Position numbers and translations under genes: made by a program. DNA of 64,000 nt from Microbacterium wangchenii (GTDB taxonomy: Bacteria > Actinomycetota > Actinomycetes > Actinomycetales > Microbacteriaceae): NCBI RefSeq assembly GCF_004564355.1, contig NZ_CP038266.1, positions 1,178,001-1,242,000 of the forward strand, read 5' to 3'. This document shows, piece by piece, positions 56,220-64,000 of the stretch (its first letter is position 1; every line of letters starts with the position of its first letter). The notes beneath the pieces were generated by a model, which was given only the letters and a program-made list of their open reading frames with translations, did not search any database and had not been told where the DNA came from.

Positions 56220-57203
56220 CTAGAACGCGGGGTGGATGACCCCGACCTCTCTTCCGCCGCCGGACACCGACAGCGGAAGGTGTGACATCGTCTCGGCCAC
56301 ATCGGCCGATGCCAGCGCGCCGACCCGCTCGAGCAGCCGCAGGGCGACGGCGGATGCGGCTCGGCCGCTGCCGTCCAGGATCTTCAGGGCCACCGTGGTG
56401 CCGTCGGGTGCGACGACGACCTGCACGCCCTCCGCGCCGGCCTTGGCGAAGACGCCGAGCCGCTCGATCATGATCGTGTCGGGGCGTCCGGGCCCATCGA
56501 TGGTCCACGGATTCTGCCGCACGGCGCCCACGAGGGCACCGGCGGAGCGGTGCAGGGCGAACGGTGACCGCTCCGACGACGTGCCCACGCGCTGGATCGC
56601 GCGGGCGAGGGCGGTCAGCGTCATGGCGTACACCGGGGCGCCGCATCCGTCCACCGCCATCGCCGCGGACTTCTCACCCGTGAGCCGCTCCACGAGCTCG
56701 CGGATGTGCGTCTGGAGCGGGTGGGCCGGATCGAGGTAGCCGTCCGTGGGCCACCCGTTGGTCGCGCACGTCAGCAGCATCGCGGCGTGCTTGCCGGAGC
56801 AGTTCATGCGGATGCGGGCAGGCTCGGCCCGGTCGCGCACCAGTTCGTCGCGCGTGGCGGCGTCCGACGGCCACGCGGGCGGGCAGGCCAGCGCTTCTTC
56901 GCCCACGCCCGCGGCGGCGAGGATGTCGCGGACCACGGCGACGTGCCGATCGGTGCCGGAGTGGCTGGCGGTCGCGAGAGCCAGGCGCACGCCCTCCAGC
57001 GGCGCGCCGGCGGTCAGACACGCGAGGGCCTGCAGCGGCTTCATGCTCGAGCGCGGCAGGATCGTCGCCGACGCGTCACCGAGCCGGTCGGCCACGGTGC
57101 CGTCGGGGGCGAGGACGAGAGCCGCTCCGCTGTGGCGTGATTCGACGAATCCATTGCGCTCGACGAGGGCGAGATCCACGGATGCGGCGGAGGTCAACGG
57201 CAC
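56220..57203 (-). CDS. Asparaginase (thermolabile Rhizobium/AnsA-II-like family)
   Basis: 327-aa member of the family often named L-asparaginase II or class 3 asparaginase, serine-beta-lactamase-like: PRSSMKPLQALACLTAG, NCSGKHAAMLLTC and VDGCGAPVYAMTLTALA are its conserved blocks. It hydrolyses asparagine to aspartate and ammonia. GTG 57203 is supported by TAGTGT ending 6 nt upstream; GGAGGG is adjacent to the GTG but 7 nt before TTG 57197, which is the alternative start. Upstream partner of ald in a probable operon; divergent from the OsmC gene. Confidence 0.9.
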   Translation of the reverse strand: MPLTSAASVDLALVERNGFVESRHSGAALVLAPDGTVADRLGDASATILPRSSMKPLQALACLTAGAPLEGVRLALATASHSGTDRHVAVVRDILAAAGVGEEALACPPAWPSDAATRDELVRDRAEPARIRMNCSGKHAAMLLTCATNGWPTDGYLDPAHPLQTHIRELVERLTGEKSAAMAVDGCGAPVYAMTLTALARAIQRVGTSSERSPFALHRSAGALVGAVRQNPWTIDGPGRPDTIMIERLGVFAKAGAEGVQVVVAPDGTTVALKILDGSGRAASAVALRLLERVGALASADVAETMSHLPLSVSGGGREVGVIHPAF

Positions 57204-57209
57204 CCCTCC

Positions 57210-57215
57210 ACACTA
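57210..57215 (-). promoter_or_regulatory. Candidate -10 element of the asparaginase-ald operon
   Basis: TAGTGT on the minus strand ends 6 nt before GTG 57203. The 62-bp divergent gap to the OsmC gene also carries GAGACT 6 nt before that ATG. Confidence 0.4.
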
Positions 57216-57265
57216 ACGCCGGGGGCGTCGGCGCCGGCGGCGACGCACGGTGGGAGACTGGCGGC

Positions 57266-57733
57266 ATGACGGGTGAGCACACGTACCGGGTGTCGGCGAC
57301 GTGGACGGGGGATCGCGGCACCGGCACGAGCGGGTACCGCGACTACGACCGGTCGGTGACGGTGGAGGTGGCCGGCAAGCCGGCGCTGCCGGTGTCGGCC
57401 GACCGGCCTTTCCGCGGCGACGGTGCCAAGTGGAACCCGGAGGACCTGCTGATCGCGGCGCTGGCGGAGTGCCACCTGCTGTCGTACCTGTACGCGTGCG
57501 TTCAGGCGGGGGTCGTGGTGACCGCCTACGAGGACCAGGCCGTCGGCACCGTCGTGGTGGAGGGCAACGGCGGCGCGTTCCGCGAAGTGGTGCTGCATCC
57601 GCGGGTCGTGGTGGCCGAGGCCGCGATGGTGGATGCGGCCGTCTCCGCCCACGCGGACGCCCACGAGTGGTGCTTCATCGCCAACTCCGTGAACTTCCCC
57701 GTGCACGTCGATCCGGTCGTCGTCGCCGCCTGA
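57266..57733 (+). CDS. OsmC family peroxide-resistance protein
   Basis: 155-aa protein with the OsmC fold. The first redox cysteine is in AALAECHLLSYLYAC, the second in AHEWCFIANS; the latter normally sits in ...C.. of HxxC..; with the N-terminal Arg this forms the peroxidase site. It reduces organic hydroperoxides in the cytoplasm. GAGACT ends 6 nt before the ATG. Convergent with glpK, with a large palindrome between. Confidence 0.87.
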   Translation: MTGEHTYRVSATWTGDRGTGTSGYRDYDRSVTVEVAGKPALPVSADRPFRGDGAKWNPEDLLIAALAECHLLSYLYACVQAGVVVTAYEDQAVGTVVVEGNGGAFREVVLHPRVVVAEAAMVDAAVSAHADAHEWCFIANSVNFPVHVDPVVVAA

Positions 57734-57744
57734 CCCTCCGCACT

Positions 57745-57817
57745 CCGCGAGACTGCACGCACGCGGCGAGACCGCGACATGATGTCGCGGTCTCGCCGGT
57801 GCGGTGCAGTCTCGCGG
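57745..57817. repeat. Two-tier palindrome between osmC-like gene and glpK
   Basis: Outer arms CCGCGAGACTGCAC (57745-57758) and GTGCAGTCTCGCGG (57804-57817) pair perfectly. Inner arms GGCGAGACCGCGACAT (57765-57780) and ATGTCGCGGTCTCGCC (57782-57797) also pair perfectly, with one base at the centre. Both tiers carry GCGAGAC. The cruciform-like symmetry exceeds an ordinary terminator. Confidence 0.8.
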
Positions 57818-57860
57818 CGGGGCAGGCCGGATGGGGGTGGGATGGGGCGGGCGGGGCGGG

Positions 57861-59375
57861 TCAGCGCACGTCGTCGTCGACCCAGTCCATCGACTTGGTG
57901 ACGGCCTTCTTCCACAGGCGCAGCTGGCGCTCGCGCTCCTCGGGATCCATGTCGGGCTCCCAGCGCTTGTCCTCCTGCCAGTTCGCGCGCAGGTCGTCGA
58001 GGTTGTCCCAGAAGCCGACGGCGAGGCCCGCCGCGTACGCGGCACCCAGTGCGGTGGTCTCGGCGACCACCGGGCGGATCACCGAGACGCCCAGGATGTC
58101 GGCCTGGAACTGCATGAGCGCGTCGTTCGCGGTCATGCCGCCGTCGACCTTGAGCTCCTCCAGCTCCACGCCCGAGTCGGCGTTGACGGCATCCAGCACC
58201 TCGCGCGTCTGGAAGGCGGTGGCCTCCAGTGCGGCGCGCGCGATGTGGTTCCGGTTCACGTAGCGCGTCATGCCCACGATCGCCCCGCGCGCGTCGGGGC
58301 GCCAGTACGGCGCGAACAGACCCGAGAACGCCGGGACGAAGTAGACGCCGCCGTTGTCCTCCACCGCCGAGGCGAGCTGCTCCACCTCGGGGGCGGAGGA
58401 GATGATCCCGAGCTGATCGCGCAGCCACTGGATGAGCGAACCGGTCACGGCGATCGACCCCTCCAGCGCGTAGTGCGCCGGGCCGTCCCCGAGCTTGTAG
58501 CCGAGCGTGGTGAGCAGCCCGTTCTTGGAGCGGACGATCTCCTCGCCGGTGTTGAAGATGAGGAAGTTGCCCGTGCCGTAGGTGTTCTTGCTCTCGCCCG
58601 GGTCGTACGCGGCCTGTCCGAACGTGGCCGCCTGCTGGTCGCCGAGGATGCCGGCCACCGGCGTCTCGCGCAGCAGCGAGGAGGACTCGGCGTGGCCGTA
58701 CACCTCGGAGGACGAGCGGATCTCCGGCATCATGGAGCGCGGCACCCCGAAGACCTCGAGGATGTCGTCGCGCCACTGCAGCGTCTCCAGGTCCATGAAC
58801 AGCGTGCGGCTGGCGTTGGTCACGTCGGTCGCGTGCACGCCGCCGTCGGGTCCGCCGGTGATGTTCCACAGCACCCAGGAGTCGGTCGTGCCGAACAGCA
58901 GGTCGCCGGCCTCGGCGCGCTCCCGCGCCCCGTCGACGTTCTCGAGGATCCACATGATCTTCGTGCCGGAGAAGTACGTCGCCAGCGGCAGGCCCACGAT
59001 CTCCTTGAACCGCTCCACGCCGCCGTCCTGGGCGAGACGGTCCACGATCGGCTGGGTGCGGGTGTCCTGCCACACGATCGCGTTGTACACGGGCTCGCCG
59101 GTGTTCTTGTCCCACACGACGGCGGTCTCGCGCTGGTTGGTGATGCCCACGGCGGCGATGTCGTGGCGGGTGACGTCGGCGCGGCTGAGGGCGAGACCGA
59201 TCACTTCCTGCGTGTTGTGCCAGATCTCGGATGGGTCGTGCTCGACCCATCCCGCCTTCGGGAAGATCTGCTCGTGCTCCTTCTGCCCGACGGAGACGAC
59301 GCTTCCGTTGCGGTCGAAGATCATCGCTCGGGTGGAGGTGGTGCCTTGATCGATGGCGAGGACGTAGTCGGCCAT
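57861..59375 (-). CDS. glpK: Glycerol kinase
   Basis: 504-aa FGGY-family kinase turning glycerol into sn-glycerol-3-phosphate with ATP. The N-terminus [22 protein letters not shown] is the ATP-binding actin-like strand; [31 protein letters not shown] and [21 protein letters not shown] are conserved blocks. AAGGAAG lies 7-8 nt before the ATG. Third gene of glpD-glpF-glpK, after glpF by 76 bp. Confidence 0.97.
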   Translation of the reverse strand: MADYVLAIDQGTTSTRAMIFDRNGSVVSVGQKEHEQIFPKAGWVEHDPSEIWHNTQEVIGLALSRADVTRHDIAAVGITNQRETAVVWDKNTGEPVYNAIVWQDTRTQPIVDRLAQDGGVERFKEIVGLPLATYFSGTKIMWILENVDGARERAEAGDLLFGTTDSWVLWNITGGPDGGVHATDVTNASRTLFMDLETLQWRDDILEVFGVPRSMMPEIRSSSEVYGHAESSSLLRETPVAGILGDQQAATFGQAAYDPGESKNTYGTGNFLIFNTGEEIVRSKNGLLTTLGYKLGDGPAHYALEGSIAVTGSLIQWLRDQLGIISSAPEVEQLASAVEDNGGVYFVPAFSGLFAPYWRPDARGAIVGMTRYVNRNHIARAALEATAFQTREVLDAVNADSGVELEELKVDGGMTANDALMQFQADILGVSVIRPVVAETTALGAAYAAGLAVGFWDNLDDLRANWQEDKRWEPDMDPEERERQLRLWKKAVTKSMDWVDDDVR

Positions 59376-59451
59376 GTGGGACTTCCTTGTCTATATGTGA
59401 GGGTTCGGATATCGGAGGGTGGTGGGCGCCGCCGAGGCGGCGCCCACCGGG

Positions 59452-60204
59452 TCAGGCCAGGCTCAGGAGCACGGGCGCCAGGAGTGCGGCGATGGCGCCG
59501 CCCAGAAGGGGGCCGACGACGGGGACCCACGAGTACGCCCAGTCGCTGGAGCCCTTGCCCTTGATGGGCAGGACGGCGTGGGCGAGACGGGGGCCGAGGT
59601 CGCGGGCGGGGTTGATGGCGTAGCCGGTGGGGCCACCCAGCGATGCGCCGATGCCGACCACGAGCAGCGCGACCGGTACAGCGGTGAGCGGCCCGAGCCC
59701 GCCGGGAACGCCGACATCGATGTCACCGTAGTCGGCGAAGGCGAAGATGACGAACATCAGCACGAAGGTGCCGATGACCTCGGTGGCCAGGTTCCATCCG
59801 TACGAGCGCATGGCCGGCCCGGTCGAGAAGACCGCGAGCTTGAGGGCGGGATCGGGTTCTTCGTCGAAGTGCTGCTTGTACGCGACCCACGTGAGCACGG
59901 CGCCCACGAAGGCGCCCACCAGCTGCGCGAGGACGGCGATGAGGAACCAGACGAACTCGATGCTCCCGGCGATCAGCAGCGCGATCGATACGGCCGGATT
60001 GATCATTGCGCCGGAGTATGCCGAGACCAGGACACCGGCGAAGACAGCGAGACCCCATCCCCAGTTGATCAGGAGCCAGCCGCCGCCGTTGCCCTTCGTG
60101 CGGGCCAGGACGACGTTGGCCACCACGCCGCAGCCCAGGAGGACGAGCATTGCGGTGCCGACGAACTCGGACAGGAAATACAGACCCAGATTCACTTCTT
60201 GCAT
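59452..60204 (-). CDS. glpF: Glycerol uptake facilitator (MIP family)
   Basis: 250-aa aquaglyceroporin with six spans and two half-helices. The first NPA is in SAYSGAMINPAVSIALL, the second in GYAINPARDLGPRLAH; Asp after the second NPAR marks glycerol rather than water channels. ATG 60204 (MQEVNLGLYFLSEFVG) is chosen with AAAGG upstream; the ORF extends to 60246 without support. Lies between glpD and glpK on the same strand, so glycerol entry, phosphorylation and oxidation are linked. Confidence 0.94.
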   Translation of the reverse strand: MQEVNLGLYFLSEFVGTAMLVLLGCGVVANVVLARTKGNGGGWLLINWGWGLAVFAGVLVSAYSGAMINPAVSIALLIAGSIEFVWFLIAVLAQLVGAFVGAVLTWVAYKQHFDEEPDPALKLAVFSTGPAMRSYGWNLATEVIGTFVLMFVIFAFADYGDIDVGVPGGLGPLTAVPVALLVVGIGASLGGPTGYAINPARDLGPRLAHAVLPIKGKGSSDWAYSWVPVVGPLLGGAIAALLAPVLLSLA

Positions 60205-60321
60205 GTCGACGTCGACCTTTCCGTGAAGTTCCCGCTCTGCGCCCACAAGCCTCGGCCGGGGCCCTTGTGAGTGCGAGGCTAGCGATCACACGGGCCGCAG
60301 GCGAGGGGGGTCGGCGCGAGC

Positions 60322-62046
60322 TCACCGGGACGCGCTGTCGACCTCCTCGAACTCCACGCGGTGGGCGCTGCGGAGGATCTCCACGGTGCGTGCGAGCTCG
60401 TGCTCGCACCGCTGCGTGTCCCAGTCCAGCACGCCGGCGATGGCGTCGGTGACCTCGCGGAGGGTCTGGTGGCTCACGGTGCCCGTGAAGGCCAGCGACG
60501 TGCGCCGCAGCACGACATCCAGCAGATGCACCACCTGCTCCGTCGCCGCCAGGTGTGCGAGCTCCTCGCGGTAGTACCCGTCGGCGTGCGGGAGGGGCGT
60601 GGCGTCCGGGGGGATGGCCGCGAGCACCTCGGTGGCACGCGTGCCGTAGCGGGCCAGCATCCGCTCGACCAGCTCCTCGGGGTGACCGGATGCGTGAGCC
60701 TGGACCCAGCGGCGGCGGTCGGCGTCGGTGCGCGGGAAGCCCTTGCCCCCGCCGATGGGGATGCCGGCGGTGCTCAGGCGGTGCGGGCGACCGAGGGTCT
60801 GCATGGTGCGTGTGCTCAGGTGCTCCGCCAGCGCCCGGAACGTCGTCCACTTGCCGCCCACGAGGCTCAGGATGGGCGTGCCCTGGTGGGTGTCGTCGAC
60901 GATGCGGTAGTCGCGCGAGACGAACCCGGGTGCGGTGTCGTCGTGACGGGGGAGGGGGCGGATGCCCGAGAACGTGTAGACGATCTGCGAGCGCTCGACC
61001 GCGATGTCGGGGAACACCTGTGCGATGAGGTCGAAGAAGTAGTCGATCTCCTCGTCCGTGCACACCGCCTGCTCGGTCGGATCGGCGTCGATGTCGGTCG
61101 TGCCCACCAGGACGCGTCCCTTGAGCGGATAGATCAGCACGATGCGGCCGTCGGAGTGCTCGAAGAAGATCTCCCGCCCCTTGGTCGCCGCGAGCAGCTC
61201 GGGGTGGTCCAGCACGATGTGCGAGCCCTTCGTGCCACCCATGAAACGCGTGGGCATGCCCATCGCGTCGTTGGTGAGGTCGGTCCACGGGCCGCTGGCG
61301 TTCACGACGACCTTGGCCCGGATCGAGAACTCCTCGCCGCTGAGCTCGTCGCGCAGCTGCACCGCGCCGTCGCGCATCCCGACGGCGCCGACGTAGTTCA
61401 CGGCGGTGGCGCGTGGTCCGCCCGCCTCCAGGCCGTCGTGCAGGACATCCAGGGCGAGGCGCTCGGGATCCCACATCGACGCGTCGTAATAGGTGGCGGT
61501 GTACTTCACCCCGGGGTTCATGTCGGGGAACTCCGCCAGCGACGCCTTCCGGCCGCGGAAGCGGTGGCGCGGCACGGCGCCGCCGCCGCGCGAGAAGGTG
61601 TCGTAGATCATCAGGCCGGTCTTGATCAGCAGCGCACCGCGCTCGCGCGGCTTGCCGCGGCCGTGGGTCACGAGCAGCCGGAACGGGGCCGAGAGGATGC
61701 CCGAGAGCGTCTTGAAGATCGGGATCGTCGTCTCCAGCGGTCGGACGTAGTGGGGGGCGGTCCGCAGCAGCGCATTGCGTTCGGTGACCGCCTCCTTCAC
61801 GAGGCGGAACTCGCCGTTCTCCAGGTACCGGATCCCGCCGTGCACCATGTGGCTCGAGGCGGACGATGCGCCGGAGACGAAATCGGCGCGATCGACGAGG
61901 GCGACGTCCACGCCCTGCAGGGCGAGATCGCGGAAGGTCGCGATGCCGTTGATGCCGCCGCCCACCACGAGGATGTCGACATCCCCGCGCTCGCGGAGGG
62001 CAAGAACGTCAGGGCGAAGGGAGGAGGACGGCGTCGGCGAAGTCAC
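60322..62046 (-). CDS. glpD: Glycerol-3-phosphate dehydrogenase (FAD, aerobic type)
   Basis: 574-aa FAD enzyme oxidising glycerol-3-phosphate to dihydroxyacetone phosphate and passing electrons to the quinone pool at the membrane. FAD motif VVGGGINGIATFRDLALQG is near the N-terminus; SRASSHMVHGG-like SSASSHMVHGGIRYLENGEFRLVKEA is characteristic, and a C-terminal helical domain follows. GTG 62046 has AAAGG 8 nt upstream; the in-frame ORF to 62118 would cover the operator and is rejected. First gene of the glp operon and divergent from a SorC-type regulator. Confidence 0.95.
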   Translation of the reverse strand: MTSPTPSSSLRPDVLALRERGDVDILVVGGGINGIATFRDLALQGVDVALVDRADFVSGASSASSHMVHGGIRYLENGEFRLVKEAVTERNALLRTAPHYVRPLETTIPIFKTLSGILSAPFRLLVTHGRGKPRERGALLIKTGLMIYDTFSRGGGAVPRHRFRGRKASLAEFPDMNPGVKYTATYYDASMWDPERLALDVLHDGLEAGGPRATAVNYVGAVGMRDGAVQLRDELSGEEFSIRAKVVVNASGPWTDLTNDAMGMPTRFMGGTKGSHIVLDHPELLAATKGREIFFEHSDGRIVLIYPLKGRVLVGTTDIDADPTEQAVCTDEEIDYFFDLIAQVFPDIAVERSQIVYTFSGIRPLPRHDDTAPGFVSRDYRIVDDTHQGTPILSLVGGKWTTFRALAEHLSTRTMQTLGRPHRLSTAGIPIGGGKGFPRTDADRRRWVQAHASGHPEELVERMLARYGTRATEVLAAIPPDATPLPHADGYYREELAHLAATEQVVHLLDVVLRRTSLAFTGTVSHQTLREVTDAIAGVLDWDTQRCEHELARTVEILRSAHRVEFEEVDSASR

Positions 62047-62087
62047 GGATGCGGCCTTTCGTGGGTGCGTCCTCCCACCCTCGCCCG

Positions 62088-62126
62088 CCGTGCACGGAGT
62101 TGCAAGCCAGTTGCACAAACGTGCAA
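62088..62126. promoter_or_regulatory. Operator candidate between glpD and the SorC-type regulator
   Basis: TTGCAC-AAAC-GTGCAA (62111-62126) is a perfect 6-bp-arm palindrome. TTGCAA at 62100-62105 and CCGTGCACGG at 62088-62097 are related half-sites about one helical turn apart. The cluster lies 42 bp from glpD and 28 bp from the regulator, suited to autoregulation and repression of glpDFK. Confidence 0.6.
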
Positions 62127-62153
62127 GGATGGAGGTGTCCGGAGGAGGACGTC

Positions 62154-63122
62154 ATGCCATCCGCAGCCACGCGACCGCAGGACGCACTGCGCGCCGCGCA
62201 GCTGTATTACCTGCAGGACCTCACGATGGAAGCGATCGCGAGCGAGATGCACGTCTCGCGGTCCTCCGTCTCACGCCTGCTCTCCTTCGCGCGAGACAGC
62301 GGGCTGGTGACGATCTCGATCCACTCGCCCCACGATGCCCGCAACCAGCTGGAGAGTCGCGTGGCCGACCGGTTCGGGATCACCGCCCACGTCGTGCCCA
62401 CCCCCGACCGCATCAGCGAGGCCGAGCGACTCGAGCGCACCGCGCTGTCAGCCGCCCGCATCCTCACCGGCCGCGTGGATTCGGCCATGACGGTCGGGAT
62501 CGCGTGGGGGTCGACCCTGTCCGCCGTCGCCCGTCACCTTCCCACCAAGCGCACGCACGACTCGCGCGTCGTGCAGATGAACGGCGCCGCGAACGTGCGC
62601 ACGTCGGGCATCCCGTACGCCGGTGAGATCCTCACCCGGTTCGGGTCGGCGTGGTCGGCGTCGGTGCATCAGTTCCCCGTGCCGGCACTGTTCGACGATC
62701 CCCTCACCAAGCAGGCGATGTGGCGCGAGCGCTCCGTCCGTGCCGTGCTGGAGATCCAGGAGCGCGTGAGCGTGTTCGTGTTCGGCCTGGGCTCCCCGCA
62801 TGCCGACGTCCCCTCCCACGTGTACGCCGGGGACTACTTCGACGACGCCGACCGTCGCTCGATCGAGCGCTCCGGCGTCGTCGGCGACTGCGCCACCGTC
62901 TTCTACCGCCTGGACGGCACGTCGGATGGCATCGAGCTGAACGAGCGCTCCAGCGGTCCCGACCTGGAGGCGGTCCGCCGCATCCCCCGGCGGTTCTGCG
63001 TCGTGTCCAGCCTGTCGAAGCTCGACAGCCTCCGCGGTGCGCTGGCGGCCGGGCTGATCACCGAACTCGTCGTGGAGGAATCCCTCGCCCGGCGGCTGCT
63101 GGAAGTCGGCACGGCGCGCTGA
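62154..63122 (+). CDS. SorC-family sugar-binding transcriptional regulator
   Basis: 322-aa regulator: N-terminal HTH (about 8-55; AAQLYYLQDLTMEAIASEMHVSRSSVSRLL) and a C-terminal SorC/DeoR-type effector domain (about 60-320) of the NagB-like fold, with VGIAWGSTLSAVARHL and the NGAANVRTSGIPYAGEIL region. The effector is probably a phosphorylated C3 or sugar, given its divergence from glpDFK and its position next to dhaM/dhaL; this is inference. GGAGGAGG lies 5-6 nt before the ATG. It is not the usual DeoR-type GlpR. Confidence 0.9.
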   Translation: MPSAATRPQDALRAAQLYYLQDLTMEAIASEMHVSRSSVSRLLSFARDSGLVTISIHSPHDARNQLESRVADRFGITAHVVPTPDRISEAERLERTALSAARILTGRVDSAMTVGIAWGSTLSAVARHLPTKRTHDSRVVQMNGAANVRTSGIPYAGEILTRFGSAWSASVHQFPVPALFDDPLTKQAMWRERSVRAVLEIQERVSVFVFGLGSPHADVPSHVYAGDYFDDADRRSIERSGVVGDCATVFYRLDGTSDGIELNERSSGPDLEAVRRIPRRFCVVSSLSKLDSLRGALAAGLITELVVEESLARRLLEVGTAR

Positions 63123-63131
63123 GCGCGCGCG

Positions 63132-63872
63132 TCACAGCTCGCCGAAGCCGTCCTCCACCATCGTCCGCAGTTCGTCCACGGCCTCCTGGGCCTGCGGACC
63201 CGTGGCGCTCACGCGGATGCGTGTGCCCGGTCGCACCCCCAGCGACATGAGGGCCAGGAGGCTGTCGCCGGCCGCCGGCGCCGAGCCCGCGTCCAGATCG
63301 GCCACCTGCACGCGCGCGTCGAAGCGCCCGACGGCCCGGACGAAGGCCGCGGCGGGGCGCGCGTGCAGCCCGGAGGGGTTGCGGATGACCGCCTCGAACG
63401 ACGCCTGGCCGTCGGAGGACGGCGCGGGGGAGCCCCCGGGTGCGGCGGATTCGGCGCCCGCCGCACCGGAGTCCTCGCCCAGCTGAGCGCGCTTGGCATC
63501 CAGCGCCCCGCGCACCTGCGTCGCCACGGTCTCCAGAGGCGACCCCGCCGCGGCGGCCACGACGGCGGCGACGAGCCCCTCGACGAAGGGGGCGGGACTG
63601 AGCACGATGCGCGCGTCGGTCTGCACGAACTCCCGCGCCATCTCCGCGCTGAGGATGGCGGAGCCGAGGTCCATCAGCACGAGCACGCCGTCGTCGGAGG
63701 CGACCCGGTCGATGGCGGCGGCGATCTCGGCCGCGTCGGTGCCGAAGCCGGCATCGGCGGTGCCGGCGGCCACGTCGATCGGCGGCGGGGAGTCGCCCCC
63801 CATCTGCAGGGCCAGATCCACGGCAGCCGCGGCCAGGGGCGCACTGTGGGAGACCACGACGATGCCGATCAC
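63132..63872 (-). CDS. dhaM: PTS-dependent dihydroxyacetone kinase phosphotransferase subunit DhaM with fused HPr
   Basis: 246-aa phosphotransfer protein. Residues about 1-125 are an EIIA-Man-like DhaM domain with phosphorylated H9 (VVVSHSAPLA) and GSAILSAEMA. A Gly/Ala/Ser/Pro linker (about 133-156) leads to an HPr domain (about 158-246) with active H170 in NPSGLHARPAAAF. It would carry phosphate from PEP via EI to DhaL-bound ADP. The GTG overlaps the dhaL stop (GTGA), so the genes are coupled. E. coli DhaM has an additional EI-like domain, which is absent here. Convergent with the SorC-type gene. Confidence 0.93.
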   Translation of the reverse strand: MIGIVVVSHSAPLAAAAVDLALQMGGDSPPPIDVAAGTADAGFGTDAAEIAAAIDRVASDDGVLVLMDLGSAILSAEMAREFVQTDARIVLSPAPFVEGLVAAVVAAAAGSPLETVATQVRGALDAKRAQLGEDSGAAGAESAAPGGSPAPSSDGQASFEAVIRNPSGLHARPAAAFVRAVGRFDARVQVADLDAGSAPAAGDSLLALMSLGVRPGTRIRVSATGPQAQEAVDELRTMVEDGFGEL

Positions 63873-64000
63873 GCCGCCGCCTCCAGCGCATCGCGCAGCG
63901 CCGCGATGAGCAGCGTCGAGGACGCCGCCCCCGGATCCATATGGCCGGCGCTGCGCTCGCCGAGGTAGCTGGCCCGGCCCTTCCGCGCCACGAGGGGGAT
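63869..64000 (-). CDS. dhaL: Dihydroxyacetone kinase subunit DhaL, partial (5' end beyond window)
   Basis: The last 43 codons of DhaL, the ADP-binding subunit. The visible ARKGRASYLGERSAGHMDPGAAS stretch is the conserved C-terminal DhaL signature of the ADP-site cap. The stop overlaps the dhaM start by 4 bp. dhaK is expected just beyond the right edge. Confidence 0.88.
   Translation of the reverse strand: MPLVARKGRASYLGERSAGHMDPGAASSTLLIAALRDALEAAA

Noticed and set aside
59723..61474. A 583-codon minus-strand frame across glpF and glpD
   Set aside because: It is out of frame with GlpF and GlpD, which carry complete motifs, and its product is Arg/Pro/Gly-rich noise.

Overview
The window is chromosomal DNA of a high-GC actinobacterium. 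Gene content and order point to Microbacteriaceae, most like Microbacterium: the order argS, lysA, hom, thrC, thrB, rho, prfA ... prmC, tsaC, wecA, atpIBEFHAGDC, many GTG starts, short Microbacteriaceae-type proteins of the DUF7882 kind, a HelR-type RNA polymerase recycling factor behind an apparent rifamycin-associated element, and LPXTG surface proteins. The family assignment is an inference from gene content. No rRNA, tRNA, insertion sequence, prophage or CRISPR array was seen.

Region 1 (about 1-21300) is accessory and stress-flavoured. It holds a partial alpha/beta hydrolase, a small acidic protein, glutaminase, a YihY/BrkB membrane protein, two overlapping GAF-ANTAR regulators, four small genes including a tandem paralogous pair, a Fic protein whose catalytic histidine position is arginine, a solitary HIRAN protein, a two-domain universal stress protein, and two tandem thioester-domain LPXTG adhesins. 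The adhesins are divergent from a LuxR-type response regulator with a degenerate receiver. Then come two short-chain dehydrogenases, more acidic micro-proteins, a YcaQ-like protein, helR, an AraC-type/VOC pair, a secreted or anchored SGNH hydrolase and a transglutaminase-like protein.

Region 2 (21505-45532) is housekeeping: arginyl-tRNA synthetase, a DUF2993 protein, the lysine/threonine genes lysA-hom-thrC-thrB with overlapping ends, Rho with a long disordered N-terminus, release factor 1, an opposite-strand block (amidase, cysE, cysK), then prmC, tsaC, wecA and a complete F1Fo ATP synthase operon.

Region 3 (45545-57817) is mixed. It has a YaaA-like peroxide stress protein, a membrane protein with a Pro/Gly/Tyr tail, an aldo/keto reductase, a PP2C phosphatase next to an orphan EccC-like FtsK/SpoIIIE ATPase, an amino-acid permease with a saccharopine-dehydrogenase-like enzyme, asparaginase with alanine dehydrogenase, and an OsmC protein. 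Three large intergenic palindromes sit at gene ends here.

Region 4 (57861-64000) is a glycerol/dihydroxyacetone locus: glpD-glpF-glpK on the minus strand, divergent from a SorC-type regulator with a palindromic operator candidate between them, then dhaM (with a fused HPr domain) and the 3' end of dhaL. Glycerol would enter through GlpF, be phosphorylated by GlpK and oxidised by GlpD to dihydroxyacetone phosphate; the Dha kinase would feed the same pool from dihydroxyacetone using PEP.

Many genes have a TANNNT-like hexamer ending 6-7 nt before the start codon, a layout that suggests frequent leaderless transcription and helped decide several starts. Every intergenic gap is shorter than about 300 bp; the longest is 11441-11700.
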